Notes: generated from the sequence alone by a model not told the origin. A stretch of DNA of 64,000 bases from Poseidonia sp049617635 (GCA_049617635.1 JBMZJQ010000001.1:1-64000), one strand, 5' to 3'; numbered from the stretch's first letter, positions 1 through 10,217 are shown. Program-made: numbers and translations.

Positions 1-3000
1 GCCCAAGAAGGTGGACAGGTCAATCTTGTAGGTGTGCCATCCTGCGCTCATGCCCGAAAGGGACGAACTTCGGTAGATGGTTGGCAACGACATACCGCCG
101 TGAACGTCCACACCAACGGTGTTACCGTTGGACGTGAAGCCGTCAACTTGTGGAGCGCCGTTGTAACTCTGAATACCGACGGCAGCGTTACGGACGATGA
201 TGTCCGTGAGCGATGCACCGGAGTTCTGAACCCAAATGGCCGTACCGGTTTGACCGGTGTTGATGATGCTCGAGGCTTCGATGTTGGCAGAGCCGCCATC
301 GATCTTCACCGTCGCCATGTCGTCAGCACTTGCAGACGAGCCGTAGATGACGGCAGAGTCAAGCATGTTCAACGTTGCACCCATGCCGATGTACAAGGCA
401 GACTTGGTGGTTGCATCCCAAGCGACGTCACGCATGGTAGCGTGGTCAAGGGTCAAAACACCGCCGTCCTGGATGTCCAAGTGGAGGCCGTAGGTCGAGG
501 ACACAGCTCGAATGGCTGCAGGGTTACCGGAGGTACCGTCGTTGTTGGCCGTGATGAACCCATCGTCCTTGATGGTGATAACAGGCGACGAGGAAGCCGT
601 GCTCTGCACACGCAACGAACCGCCCTGAAGCACGATACCGCACGTGTCCAACTCCATGTCGGCTGACACAGTGATGGACGTGTCGTCAAAGGTGAACGTA
701 TCCACGCCGTCAAAGTTACCACGCAGGTCGTATCCATTGGTGGATTGGCCGGTGTAGAACGCATCGTTGATCAACTTGTAACAGTCCAACGTTGGGTCGT
801 TAAACACGATTGGAGCCGGTTCGAGCAACAGGTCAAGGTGCGTACCGACCGTGATGCCACCGGATGGGTACCAGTCACTGGCCAAGGTCGTATCGGGGAA
901 GTTGTCGGGGTAGGTCTCGTTTTGACCAGCCGTACCGAAAGCCCGAACGATGTGGTCTCCGTATGTGGTACCGTCGCTGTCCTCGACAACAACCCAAATG
1001 CTGGTGTTTCCGTTGGTGTCCGTGACGTGGCTACCAACCTCAAACATCTCGTTGAGGCTGCTGTCTAGAACCGAAGAAGTCACCATGTGGTCTGCCTTGT
1101 AGACACGACCGGTTTGGGTCAGACGGTAGACAGAAACATTGCCAAGTCCACCGAAGTAGATCATCGATGGGTTGGAGGTCGTTCCAGAAACGTCGTATGC
1201 ACAGTTGCCGGTGTCACCGTTGGCGTCAGAACAGTCGTTCCCGTTGAGGTCGGACTCGATGAGCACGATGTTCGTGCCGGTACGAGCCTTGGCAACCTCA
1301 GTGGAGCTGCCTGCGGTCGAACTGGTGAAACTGGATTCACCGACCGTGATGTGGGAGTTTCGTCCGTCGATCACGTGGTCGCCACTGGAGCCGTGCTGGA
1401 AGTCAGCACTGGCGATGGAAACGGTGTTCTTCGAGGACGAACTGGAACAGCTGCTCTTGAACGATTCCAAGGTTGGAGCGTTCATGTCGAGCGTCCATCC
1501 ACATCCCGCAATGGTGAAGGCATCAATGTCGAAGTTGTCAAGCGCCAAGCGGTTGGAGATCATGGCGTTGGCCGTGATGGACACGTCTTCAGCCGTGATT
1601 TCCGTGAAGGTGCTTGGGTGTGTGCGTTGGATGGTGATGTCGCCAGCGGTGACGGTGTCAAACACCGAGTTGTCGCCGGATGGACCGTTACCCGTTTGCG
1701 ACCATCCACCAGGGATGATCCACAGGTCAGCGGAACCAAAGTCAACATCCATCATCTTCAAACTGCTCATGGCGTTGATACCGGAGTTGGCGTAGGAGTC
1801 AACATCAACGTTGCTGATGTAGACATCCGAGCCGCTGCCGTGCATCGAATCGATACCAACACCCGTCTGCGAGGAGGGGTTGGTCACGGTGATGTTGGAC
1901 AACGTCACGTCTTGAAGGTCGACGTCAATGAAGTTCACGTAGGAGTTCTCAACCGTGAGGTTCTCTGCGTGGAGCGAACCGGAGTTGGAACCTGGGTAGT
2001 TGACGATGGCGCCAGCCCAGGACTTTCCGTCGGTGTTACAGTTCTTGATGGTACCTTCAATCAGCGTAGCGATGGAGTTCTCAGCGAAGTTGAAACAGGC
2101 CTCATCGGCACCGTCCACGGAGAAATCCGAGATGCTCACGACCGTACCTTGTCCGCTGCCATGGGTGAACACAGCACCGACGTTGGTGAAGGTCACGTCG
2201 CTCATGGTGTAGTTACCGGTGTTACAGTTCGCTGTTGAACTGCCACAGGAAGGACCAGAGCCATCGTGCCGGCTACCGGACTGGAACACTGCATCGCTGG
2301 TGTTCTTGAAGTTCACATAGCTGAACTGGTGCCGGTCATCCGTACCGCCAGCGGTCGTACAGTCATCCGTGAAGGACATTCCAAGCCACTCGCCACCGTT
2401 CAAACCGGTGATGTTGATGTTGTGGGTCGAGTTACCGAGAGCGGTGAACTTGGTACAAGCACCGTCAAAGGAGATTCCCTTGCCGGCAGCAACGTAGACT
2501 TCAACACCAGGCTTGATGGTCAAGTCCGAGGAAACAACGAGGTACTTGTTCGACGGGTTGATGCGGATTGGGCTGTCGGTCAAGTCCCAGACTGGGTCTT
2601 GGGTGATGTCAGCCGTGACATCCGTACCCTTGCCTTCGTAAGGCATCACACGGTAATAGACGGAACAATCCTGGCTGGAGGTCACGTAACAGTAGTAGTT
2701 GTTGTAACCGGTCCAGAACGGAGCGATCAGCCCTGGTCGAGCCAAGCTGCTACCGCTGTATGGCAGAGCAGGTTGGTGGTAGGTCCACAAACTTCGCTCA
2801 ACGTTCGTGTTTCCGTTGGAGATGAAGTACATGGCGCCACCACGAGCCAGCTGAATACGGTCGTTGGTGTCGTCGCCGTCGTAGTTCGTGCCGAAGTACT
2901 CAAACTCGAAGCCAGCAGGAATGTCGATGTTGGCGTTACAGTAGCTCTTGTATTGGTTCCAGTAGTAGGACGACATACAGTAGTAGAGGTATGGGCGGCC

Positions 3001-6000
3001 GTTGGACGTACCGGACATGGCCGTCTGTGCGTTGGTGACTTCGGTCAAGCCCTTGTCGAAGGATTCCCATGCGTGATCAGAGGAACTGGTCGAGATGCGG
3101 AAGTTCGAGGTCGTCGGCACGTGTCCTGGGTTGTTGTTGAAGCTGGTCGATGAACTGTGAGCGATGCTCGCACCCTTGTTGCGGGCTTGGTTCATGTAAC
3201 CGATTGACCAAGAGTTGTAGGTCGTACGACAGTTGGAATCGTACTTGAACTCAATTTCGTTGGTCACGTCGTAGAACAGGGCCTGAACAGTACAGAGTTG
3301 TCCGTAGGTGTAGTACGACAAGTCACGCCATTCAACAACGAACACCTTGTTGGGGTCGCCCCGCTGGAAGGAGTACGTTGAAGATTGGTTCGAGTTGATA
3401 CCCGAGGCAACCGTCGAAACGTCACGAGCGGTGAAGTAGTACTCAACGGTGTCGTTGACTTCCAAATCTTCGATGTCAGCCGTCCACGTACACTGTGCCA
3501 ACACACACTGTGCATCGGTCTTGTCCGCTTGTGAAGTCATGCGAGTGTCAACCCAGTTTCCAAACGATCCGCCATCAGGCTTGATACGATGGTAGAGGGT
3601 TGGCCCGATGCCAGCCGAGGTACTGACGTTCAGACCAGCTGCTGGGTCACCGCCGTCCATGATGCTCACGGAAACCGTGCGCTTCTTGGCGTGTGAATCC
3701 TGCATGTCTGAGTGAATGAACTCCGGCTTGAACGTATCAGGCGTTGGAGCCACGTTTCCGACCTTGTAGGTGATGTCACCGGTCGAAGCCTGTCGGCCGT
3801 AGTATCCAGTACCCAAAGCGAACCCGCTCCATCGGTAGGACGATGGGGAGTTGTACACCATATAGTACGCAGAGGTACAGCGGTCCCAAGAGGTTGCTCG
3901 GTAGAAGTAGTACCATCCGTTGGTGGTCACACACATGCGGTTGGCGGTGGTCGAGGATCCGGTCGAGTTGAATTTGAACGTACCGAAGTCACCCGTGATG
4001 TCGCCGGGAATGGCGAACTTGTACGCCGAGGTGTAACCGTAACTGAGCGAGGAAGTCGCCTTGGCACCGCCGGTCAAGACGGTGTCAATGCCGGTGGATG
4101 TGTCAATACCGACCGTGGCCCACTTGTTCATGGCGCTGTTGTACACGAAGACGATGTTCATGCCTGGGCCGTCTCGGGCACCGATCTGAAGGTAACCGTC
4201 GCCGTTGTTGTTCCAAAGGTTCTGGTTGAACTTGTTGGTACCGGAGTTCATACCGTAGGAGCCCGTGGCCGGGTTGACGTTTCCACGAGCGAGCCAGTTG
4301 CCGTAGAAGGTACTGGTGCTGGTGTAGAAACACGACGAACCGCCAGTGCCGCAGCTGGAAGTATCGAACTCAAAGAAGTACTCGTCCGAATGGCTGTAGT
4401 AGGTCAACTGTCGGTCGAAGAAACCGGACGGGTTGTAGTAACTGCCTGCGTGGACGTCCGTTGTGAGCACGGTCATCTTCTTGTGCGAGGTCGGTGCGTT
4501 GACAGGGTCAACGATGTCGAACTGGTAAGGCGTAGGCGTGGTTTGCGAACCGGTCAAGGCTGGGTTGTACCCAACGTTGGCACCGTTGCTACCTTGATTC
4601 AGGTCTTGGTACTTCCAGTAGTAGCGGACATCGTCGCCGATGGTGGCGTCAGGGATACGGGCCTTGAACTTACAGTCGGTGGACGTGCTGCTGCACGTAC
4701 CGATGGAGACGGTTTCACCAGCGTCGAATTGGTTGTTGGAGCCCAATCCGTAGGTGGTGCTGCTCCAGGTGGAGCCGCCGTCCATCGAGTAGAACAACTT
4801 GGGGGCACCGCTGGAGGTGGTGTCAATTCCGGACATATCGGTGAGCTTGATGAAGAAGGTTCGCTCACCCTCAATGTACGAATCAATACCGGTGTACGGG
4901 ACGTAATCCGCCGTTGGGGGGTCGGCGTCCGTACCACCAGAGTAGGTGATCAAGAAGTGGGATTGGCGGCTTCCTGACGAGTAAGCATAGGTGTAGACAT
5001 AGGCACTTTGCGTGCTGCGCTCACCGACACCGAGCGTACCTGCACCGTTGGACGCGGCGTTGGCCACGTGGTAAACGCCACCAGAGGTAGCGGCACACGC
5101 AGTTGCAGAGTTACACATGGTCAGGGTCTTCCATCCCGTTCCTCGGCTTCCGGTCGTGGCAGCAGCGGGCGAGTTACCGGCTGCGGAGACCACGCTACGA
5201 GCAGCGGTGCCGCCGTAGTTGGAGGTCAAGTAAGAGGCAGAAATGGGGCTACCGTTACAGGAGCGTGAGGTGATGCCGTAGTTGTATCGGGCATCCAAAC
5301 CACAGCCTTCCAGAACGCTCATCGTGAACGTGATGGAGGAGCCGTAGGCGTAGCTCATGTACTTCTTCCACTCGATCTTGTCGATGGTGGCTCCGGAGGG
5401 GAGTTGGTTGGAGGAAGTAAAGGTGTACTTGTGCCATGGCAGGTAGTAGTAGTAGCTGTAGTAGCGGTAGTGGTATCGGTAGCTGCTGGAGTAACAGTAG
5501 TTGTAGTAGATGTAACAGTAACCACCAGCGTTCGAGTTGACTCGAATGCTTGGGTCAAGGGCCAATGGGAATTGGCGGTCTTCATCCAACAACCACTCAA
5601 CATCGACCACCGTGGTCAACAGGATTTGAGGGCCGTAAACCTGAACGAAGAACGTCCCGGTGTAAGGCTCGGTTGACTCGGGTTCGATGATCATTGGAGC
5701 AGGAATCTCAACGAGAAGTTGTCCCGACTCAATGTGGCGAATTTGGAGCGCTTCCTGCGTCTGGAAGAGTTCCTCGCCGAGCATGGTCTCACCAGCGTAG
5801 AGCGCATAGCCAGCAGGCATGCGAACGCCTTCGGAAAGACCGAACCACTTGGCAGCGGCTGGCAAAACGGGAGCTTCGCGGAGAACAAGGTTTTGCTTCA
5901 CTTCGTTGGCCTCAACGGTGTAGTCGAGGTCAAAGCCCTCAGCGAGCGGGTAACGAATGACGTTGCCGCCGACTTCGATGCCGTTGGAGGCAGGAGGTGC

Positions 6001-6534
6001 GATGAAGGGCTCAGGAGCAGATCCCGACTCGTCGAGCGTGACGAGCATGGGGTTCAATCCCGAGACCACAGGGTCCACGAATTCGTTGACCTGGACGGTG
6101 ATTCCGTTGGCCACTTCGGGTGCAAAGGTCGTGCTGAAGGTGTTTTCAGTCACGCCCCAGCCCTCTGGGTAAGCCTGGATGTTCAGGTCAATGTTTTCCC
6201 ACGTGCCATCGGCAGACTGGTAGTGAATGGGATCACTGGTCTTCATCTGCGTGATGGTGCCGTCCTCGTTGAGGAAGGCTTTCGTGGTTTGGTCTCGCAT
6301 CCCTTGAAGTTCAAGCGATGGGTCGTATTCATAATCTGCTTCAGCGATCTTATCGGGGAGTCTGAAGTAATCATCAGACTCAGTCGAACTTGCTTCCACA
6401 AGTTCAACGGTTGTGCTGTCGCCATTGTCCACGTAGCCGCTCATTGGCATGAGCACCATCAACGCGCACAACAACAGTGCAACCCCAATACCGCCGAAGA
6501 CGGTCTTCTTCTGGTTTTTCTTGTTTCCCAACAT
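1..6534 (-). CDS. Giant secreted beta-helix surface protein, C-terminus outside window
   Basis: The frame is open from an ATG at 6534 to base 1: 2178 codons with no stop, so the C-terminus is missing. The start follows a ribosome site (GGGGTGA) by a few bases. Residues 1-30 are a signal peptide or anchor (MLGNKKNQKK, then a hydrophobic run). Residues about 60-330 resemble the leader module of bacterial DNRLRE/RHS-type surface proteins (phrases like DPIHYQSADGTWENIDLN and FPLALDPSI). A tyrosine-rich tract follows at about 335-370. Later there are Cys-containing, Ser/Thr/Asn/Gly-rich beta domains. From about residue 1300 to the edge, short irregular repeats rich in N, G, S and V (for example NITVTNPSSQTGVGI) look like a right-handed parallel beta-helix. 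A cell-surface or secreted adhesin or polysaccharide-binding role is inference. No enzyme motif was recognised. Confidence 0.8.
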   Translation of the reverse strand, partial: MLGNKKNQKKTVFGGIGVALLLCALMVLMPMSGYVDNGDSTTVELVEASSTESDDYFRLPDKIAEADYEYDPSLELQGMRDQTTKAFLNEDGTITQMKTSDPIHYQSADGTWENIDLNIQAYPEGWGVTENTFSTTFAPEVANGITVQVNEFVDPVVSGLNPMLVTLDESGSAPEPFIAPPASNGIEVGGNVIRYPLAEGFDLDYTVEANEVKQNLVLREAPVLPAAAKWFGLSEGVRMPAGYALYAGETMLGEELFQTQEALQIRHIESGQLLVEIPAPMIIEPESTEPYTGTFFVQVYGPQILLTTVVDVEWLLDEDRQFPLALDPSIRVNSNAGGYCYIYYNYCYSSSYRYHYRYYSYYYYLPWHKYTFTSSNQLPSGATIDKIEWKKYMSYAYGSSITFTMSVLEGCGLDARYNYGITSRSCNGSPISASYLTSNYGGTAARSVVSAAGNSPAAATTGSRGTGWKTLTMCNSATACAATSGGVYHVANAASNGAGTLGVGERSTQSAYVYTYAYSSGSRQSHFLITYSGGTDADPPTADYVPYTGIDSYIEGERTFFIKLTDMSGIDTTSSGAPKLFYSMDGGSTWSSTTYGLGSNNQFDAGETVSIGTCSSTSTDCKFKARIPDATIGDDVRYYWKYQDLNQGSNGANVGYNPALTGSQTTPTPYQFDIVDPVNAPTSHKKMTVLTTDVHAGSYYNPSGFFDRQLTYYSHSDEYFFEFDTSSCGTGGSSCFYTSTSTFYGNWLARGNVNPATGSYGMNSGTNKFNQNLWNNNGDGYLQIGARDGPGMNIVFVYNSAMNKWATVGIDTSTGIDTVLTGGAKATSSLSYGYTSAYKFAIPGDITGDFGTFKFNSTGSSTTANRMCVTTNGWYYFYRATSWDRCTSAYYMVYNSPSSYRWSGFALGTGYYGRQASTGDITYKVGNVAPTPDTFKPEFIHSDMQDSHAKKRTVSVSIMDGGDPAAGLNVSTSAGIGPTLYHRIKPDGGSFGNWVDTRMTSQADKTDAQCVLAQCTWTADIEDLEVNDTVEYYFTARDVSTVASGINSNQSSTYSFQRGDPNKVFVVEWRDLSYYTYGQLCTVQALFYDVTNEIEFKYDSNCRTTYNSWSIGYMNQARNKGASIAHSSSTSFNNNPGHVPTTSNFRISTSSSDHAWESFDKGLTEVTNAQTAMSGTSNGRPYLYYCMSSYYWNQYKSYCNANIDIPAGFEFEYFGTNYDGDDTNDRIQLARGGAMYFISNGNTNVERSLWTYHQPALPYSGSSLARPGLIAPFWTGYNNYYCYVTSSQDCSVYYRVMPYEGKGTDVTADITQDPVWDLTDSPIRINPSNKYLVVSSDLTIKPGVEVYVAAGKGISFDGACTKFTALGNSTHNINITGLNGGEWLGMSFTDDCTTAGGTDDRHQFSYVNFKNTSDAVFQSGSRHDGSGPSCGSSTANCNTGNYTMSDVTFTNVGAVFTHGSGQGTVVSISDFSVDGADEACFNFAENSIATLIEGTIKNCNTDGKSWAGAIVNYPGSNSGSLHAENLTVENSYVNFIDVDLQDVTLSNITVTNPSSQTGVGIDSMHGSGSDVYISNVDVDSYANSGINAMSSLKMMDVDFGSADLWIIPGGWSQTGNGPSGDNSVFDTVTAGDITIQRTHPSTFTEITAEDVSITANAMISNRLALDNFDIDAFTIAGCGWTLDMNAPTLESFKSSCSSSSSKNTVSIASADFQHGSSGDHVIDGRNSHITVGESSFTSSTAGSSTEVAKARTGTNIVLIESDLNGNDCSDANGDTGNCAYDVSGTTSNPSMIYFGGLGNVSVYRLTQTGRVYKADHMVTSSVLDSSLNEMFEVGSHVTDTNGNTSIWVVVEDSDGTTYGDHIVRAFGTAGQNETYPDNFPDTTLASDWYPSGGITVGTHLDLLLEPAPIVFNDPTLDCYKLINDAFYTGQSTNGYDLRGNFDGVDTFTFDDTSITVSADMELDTCGIVLQGGSLRVQSTASSSPVITIKDDGFITANNDGTSGNPAAIRAVSSTYGLHLDIQDGGVLTLDHATMRDVAWDATTKSALYIGMGATLNMLDSAVIYGSSASADDMATVKIDGGSANIEASSIINTGQTGTAIWVQNSGASLTDIIVRNAAVGIQSYNGAPQVDGFTSNGNTVGVDVHGGMSLPTIYRSSSLSGMSAGWHTYKIDLSTFLG

Positions 6535-6586
6535 ATGTCATTCACCCCATACGGACTGTATGCAGAGCATCCCACGCCTTACACCC

Positions 6587-6594
6587 TTTATATT
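6587..6594 (-). promoter_or_regulatory. TATA box of the giant surface protein gene
   Basis: The minus strand reads CCCCAATC AATATAAA here, an archaeal BRE/TATA arrangement. Its centre is about 56 bp upstream of the ATG at 6534, which would give a leader of about 30 nt carrying the GGGGTGA ribosome site. Confidence 0.55.
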
Positions 6595-6693
6595 GATTGG
6601 GGTGCAAAATGTTTGAAAATCTAAGCGAGTGCGGGTAAGGTGGCGTGGTATTTCGACAAAAAAATTCCATCATCCTTCTCGTAAATTAGACTA

Positions 6694-6708
6694 TTTTTTG
6701 AAAAAAAA
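6694..6708. terminator. Bidirectional oligo-T tract
   Basis: TTTTTTGAAAAAAAA reads as T6 on plus and T8 on minus. Archaeal transcription commonly ends at such U-runs, so this probably marks the end of the minus-strand transcript coming from 7026-10217 or from a small RNA between. Confidence 0.4.
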
Positions 6709-7025
6709 TATCAGGAGATGGTGGTGGTGCTTGAACCCACCGTTTCTCCGCCCTCAGCTAGCACGTGGTACCTCGCATCAACAAACGCTTCCGGAATCCT
6801 CCTTGCTCGAAAAGCGAACGTCCTCTCAAGATTCGAGAGATGTCTTCGCTTGTGCAAGCGATCGACCACGGTGACCGCGAAATGGGGCTTGAGGTCGTCG
6901 TGTTGCTCGTGCTCAAGCGCGCTGCATGATGAGAAGAGAGATGAAAAGGCCAGAGGGGCCACCGTAGCGACCCCTCCAGCGTTGTACACCCCAGAGGGGT
7001 GGAGGGTGTTGGCCGTCAACTGAGA

Positions 7026-10000
7026 TCAGTAATCCCAGTCTTTGCCTTCGCCGCCTTCACCGTCTCCGCGGGAGAGGATGAATGCGCCAGCGATGAACGC
7101 CACGATGACGACACCGCCAATCAGACCCCAGGTCCACGTTGGGACACCGGCAGACGCATCGTCGCCGTTGTCACCGATGGTACCGTTGCCGTCATCGACG
7201 TTGCTGGTATCGGCCGTTCGGGTGTCCTGTGCTTCGTTCAGGGAAGCAGAGGCGTCCATGTTGCCTTTGTCGTCCATTGCAACCACGGTGAAGTAGTAGG
7301 ACTGACCGTTGCGAATGCTTTCTGGCATGGCAACGTTGGCGGTCGTGGAGTCCGCTGGGGCAGCGTCAGCACAAGGCGATGGCATTTCAGCAGCCGTGAA
7401 GTCTTCGGACATCCAACAGACGTGCCACATGTCAACGTCGCTGGTGTCACCGGTCACGGACCACGACAGGTCCCAGCTCACGGCGTCAGCAGCAACACCA
7501 ACGGTGAGGGTCACGGTGTAGTCTCCGTCGACTTCCTTGTCAGCAACGACGCTCGCCAAACCAGGCGTGGAACAGCCTTGCTCGTTGCAGACGGCCACAT
7601 CGATGTGGTAGGTTTCACCGTGGGTGGTTTGAGAACCGCTGTAGGTGTAACTGCGTTCTTCGTCGGCCACGGCTTGCGTGAACGGCGTTGCACAGTCTGC
7701 AGCGCCTTCGCAAATCTTGACGGTGATGCTGTCCGAGGAGAGCAGGGTACCGGTGATGTCCCAAGCGAGGGCAATAGCACCGCCCTTCTGGGCCGTTGCG
7801 CTGAAGCCGCTCACCGAGGCGTCAGGGATGCTGGCCTGAGCGAGTTCGCCGCCCATCAAGACCAACTTGCCTGCAGGAACCACAGGGGAGTTGGCGGGGA
7901 TGGTGTAGGTGAAACTCTCCGTGGTGGCGTCAACTTCGTCGGCAGCGTCCGAGAAGAGAATCCACTTTCCAGAGCCGTCAATGTACCACAGCGAGGTGGC
8001 CTCAAGCGACGTGTCGACGATCACCGACAACGACTGAGAAAGGATGTCGTTGGCTGGGAAGGTCGTGCTTGGAGCGTAGTCCACTACAGCAACAGCGGCG
8101 TAGGTGCCGGTGAATCCTTCCAACTGAACGGAATCGTACTCGGATGCATCACCATCAGCGAAGGTGTTGATGGTGAACTGGCTCAAAGCGAAGTACTGGA
8201 GCGGGTACTCAATGGTGATGCCTGAATCGGTGGTCGCCGTTCCAACGGCATCGTTCCACACTGGAATCGACATCTCTTGGGAGACTTGACCTTCGTGAGC
8301 GTCGGTCACGACGACGGTCACCACGAGGTTGCCGATGAAGTCGTTCAAGACAGGAGAGGTACAGGTTGGACCGCCTTCGGTCTGCGTACCGTTACAGCCA
8401 CCGATGGCGCCAGCCTGGTAGTTGTATTGGAAGAACAAACCGTCACCGGACGGGTCGTCAACGTCAAACGCCACAACATTGAGTTGCAGCATGTCCTGCT
8501 GACCCACGACGATGTCGCCTTCAGTCACCAACTCGAAGGAGGTGATCACAGGGAGGTTGTTGAGCACATCAGCAACCATGGTCGCATCGTTGTTGCTCGG
8601 TCGTGCGTCGCCATCAGCGGCTGGGTCCCACGGAATGGGGGCCGTTGAGTTGCCCTTGGTGTCCATGTTCAGCGTAAAGTCGAAGGTGTACTCACCTGGC
8701 TCAAGGCTCACGAACACACAAGCAGACCCAACGAGGTCACTCATCATGCCGCCAAGCGGAGCGTGCGAGTACGGAACCTCCGTGCCGCTGACACATTCGT
8801 CGATAACACCGGAGTCGACCAGACCCAAGGTGTCGTGCGTAATGGTGTAACTGATGTTCCAGTTGTAGGCCTTCGTGGTGTCGCTTCCACGGTGTTCCAC
8901 ATCGGCGTAAACCAAGCCACAGCCCACGTTGAGGTCGCCGCCGAAGCCTTCTTGCGTGAAGGTCACCGGGGAGCCGGTACACTCGGCATCAAAGTTGTAA
9001 CCTTGGTAAACACCCATGCGGGAAATGCGGATGTCATCATAGGTCACCTTGCTTCCGGTGATCTCATCGTAGTCGGTCTTGGGGCGGTCGTCACTGCTGG
9101 CAGAGACTTCACAGAAGTGGCGCAGGGTGGTTTCGTTTCCTTCGTCACCTTCGCCACCACCAACAACCTCTTCGCACTCCGAGTAGGGGCCGTACATGGT
9201 GTAGCCAAGAACTTCAGCGCTGATGGCGAAGCGTGCATCGCTGTCGCCGTTGGGCAACAACTCGCCGTTCAATTCCCAAGGCACCTGATAGGTCAGCACG
9301 GCTCGGGTTTCTTCGGTGTAGTTGTCAGGTTCGCTCTCGTGCTCAAAGGTTCGCACGGTGGCGTCTGTACCAACAGTGAGGGTGGTCAGGCCGCCGTTCT
9401 GCATGAGATCGTCACCGCCAGCTGTGGCGGTAGAGACCTGACCGGACACGGTCAACAGAACCTGAACATCACGGGGGGAGAAGGTATCAGAACCGTTGGC
9501 CATCACGGTCAAGGAGAACTCGCAAGAGCCGCCACCTGACGCATCGCAGAACTCAGGGCTGTCGGGTACGTTGTCTTGGTCTGCGTCGTTGCTCCAGAAG
9601 ACATCGACTTCGATGTCGTACCAGTCTTCAACGACCACATAGACGAGTTGGTTGTTGTTGGAGGCGTCTGCATCGGTTGGGCTGGAGACATCGACTTCAA
9701 CCACGTAGTAGCCTTGGGTCGGCGTCCAAGTGATGTCACCGCTGCCACCTTGGAGTTGGAGGGTGATCTTGCCGCCACCGAGGAAGTCTCCGGCAGCCAA
9801 GGGACTGACTGAAGAATCGTAATCACACACAGAACCGTCGCTGCACATGGCGTCAACATTCTCCCAGTGGAGTTCGCTGCCGGAAGAGTCCTTGGCGATG
9901 TTGCCAGGGTTGCCAGCGCCGTCTGCCTGGTAAACGGTCACCGAGTAGGACAACTCGTTGATGGCCGCATCACCGCTGTTCTTGATGAAGGCGGAGAAGG

Positions 10001-10217
10001 TGGTAGCCTGTCCGACTTGCAGCGTGTTGCGACAACCGTTGATGTTGTCACAGGTGGTTTCTTTCGGATTGGTGATGGCAATCACAGAGGGGTCGGCTCC
10101 CGCACGAGCGCCGGTCTCTTCAATCACCACTTCTTCTTCAAGCTCGTAGAAATCAACGCCAGCGAAGAAACTCGTCAGCATCAACAACCCGAGAATTACA
10201 GGTGTCATATTCTTCAT
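7026..10217 (-). CDS. Surface protein with CARDB/fibronectin-like domains and C-terminal membrane anchor
   Basis: This 1063-residue protein has an N-terminal signal (MKNMTPVILGLLMLTSFFAG). A CARDB-like Ig domain follows at about 55-200, with the typical phrase FSAFIKNSGDAAINELSYSV. More beta-rich, Cys-paired domains follow, with two fibronectin type III-like units at about 810-990 (VSGFSATAQKGGAIALAWDI; VSWDLSWSVTGD). The end is one transmembrane helix (about 1025-1047) and a short acidic tail ending DWDY. It is therefore probably anchored in the cytoplasmic membrane and exposed outside. The ATG at 10217 follows a GGGGGT ribosome site and a TATA box at 10263-10272. No catalytic motif was seen; a structural or binding role is inference. 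The gene is preceded by 211 bp with no other gene. Confidence 0.8.
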   Translation of the reverse strand: MKNMTPVILGLLMLTSFFAGVDFYELEEEVVIEETGARAGADPSVIAITNPKETTCDNINGCRNTLQVGQATTFSAFIKNSGDAAINELSYSVTVYQADGAGNPGNIAKDSSGSELHWENVDAMCSDGSVCDYDSSVSPLAAGDFLGGGKITLQLQGGSGDITWTPTQGYYVVEVDVSSPTDADASNNNQLVYVVVEDWYDIEVDVFWSNDADQDNVPDSPEFCDASGGGSCEFSLTVMANGSDTFSPRDVQVLLTVSGQVSTATAGGDDLMQNGGLTTLTVGTDATVRTFEHESEPDNYTEETRAVLTYQVPWELNGELLPNGDSDARFAISAEVLGYTMYGPYSECEEVVGGGEGDEGNETTLRHFCEVSASSDDRPKTDYDEITGSKVTYDDIRISRMGVYQGYNFDAECTGSPVTFTQEGFGGDLNVGCGLVYADVEHRGSDTTKAYNWNISYTITHDTLGLVDSGVIDECVSGTEVPYSHAPLGGMMSDLVGSACVFVSLEPGEYTFDFTLNMDTKGNSTAPIPWDPAADGDARPSNNDATMVADVLNNLPVITSFELVTEGDIVVGQQDMLQLNVVAFDVDDPSGDGLFFQYNYQAGAIGGCNGTQTEGGPTCTSPVLNDFIGNLVVTVVVTDAHEGQVSQEMSIPVWNDAVGTATTDSGITIEYPLQYFALSQFTINTFADGDASEYDSVQLEGFTGTYAAVAVVDYAPSTTFPANDILSQSLSVIVDTSLEATSLWYIDGSGKWILFSDAADEVDATTESFTYTIPANSPVVPAGKLVLMGGELAQASIPDASVSGFSATAQKGGAIALAWDITGTLLSSDSITVKICEGAADCATPFTQAVADEERSYTYSGSQTTHGETYHIDVAVCNEQGCSTPGLASVVADKEVDGDYTVTLTVGVAADAVSWDLSWSVTGDTSDVDMWHVCWMSEDFTAAEMPSPCADAAPADSTTANVAMPESIRNGQSYYFTVVAMDDKGNMDASASLNEAQDTRTADTSNVDDGNGTIGDNGDDASAGVPTWTWGLIGGVVIVAFIAGAFILSRGDGEGGEGKDWDY

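Larger units (their letters stand above)
6535..7025. other. 490-bp region without a convincing gene; hairpins and oligo-T end
   Basis: Apart from the promoter at 6587-6594, no convincing protein gene lies here. On the minus strand, just after the gene ending at 7026, come a long CCCTCCA...TGGAGGG hairpin (about 6970-7008) and a GGCC-CCTCT-GGCC hairpin followed by a pyrimidine run (about 6925-6960), which could terminate that gene. Further on there are a perfect TCGCTT-GCAC-AAGCGA hairpin (6846-6861), a CTCTC...GAGAG hairpin (about 6822-6838) and finally eight T residues (complement of 6701-6708). This could be an untranslated structured RNA of about 220-300 nt. I found no SRP, RNase P, 5S or tRNA signature in it. 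Confidence 0.35.

Noticed and set aside
1087..4977. Long plus-strand frames across the giant surface protein
   Set aside because: They are mirror-frame shadows of the minus-strand gene, rich in Val, Gly, Arg and His, with no recognisable domain.
6711..6780. Possible tRNA T arm on minus (GGGTTCAAGC-ACC)
   Set aside because: The G53-C61 pair is missing (A instead), and no matching acceptor or anticodon arm was found upstream.
6711..7019. 102-residue frame on minus (and a 101-residue frame on plus) in the gap between surface protein genes
   Set aside because: The minus frame has only a TTG start with no ribosome site and no internal Met; the sequence is rich in hairpins. Neither product resembles a family.
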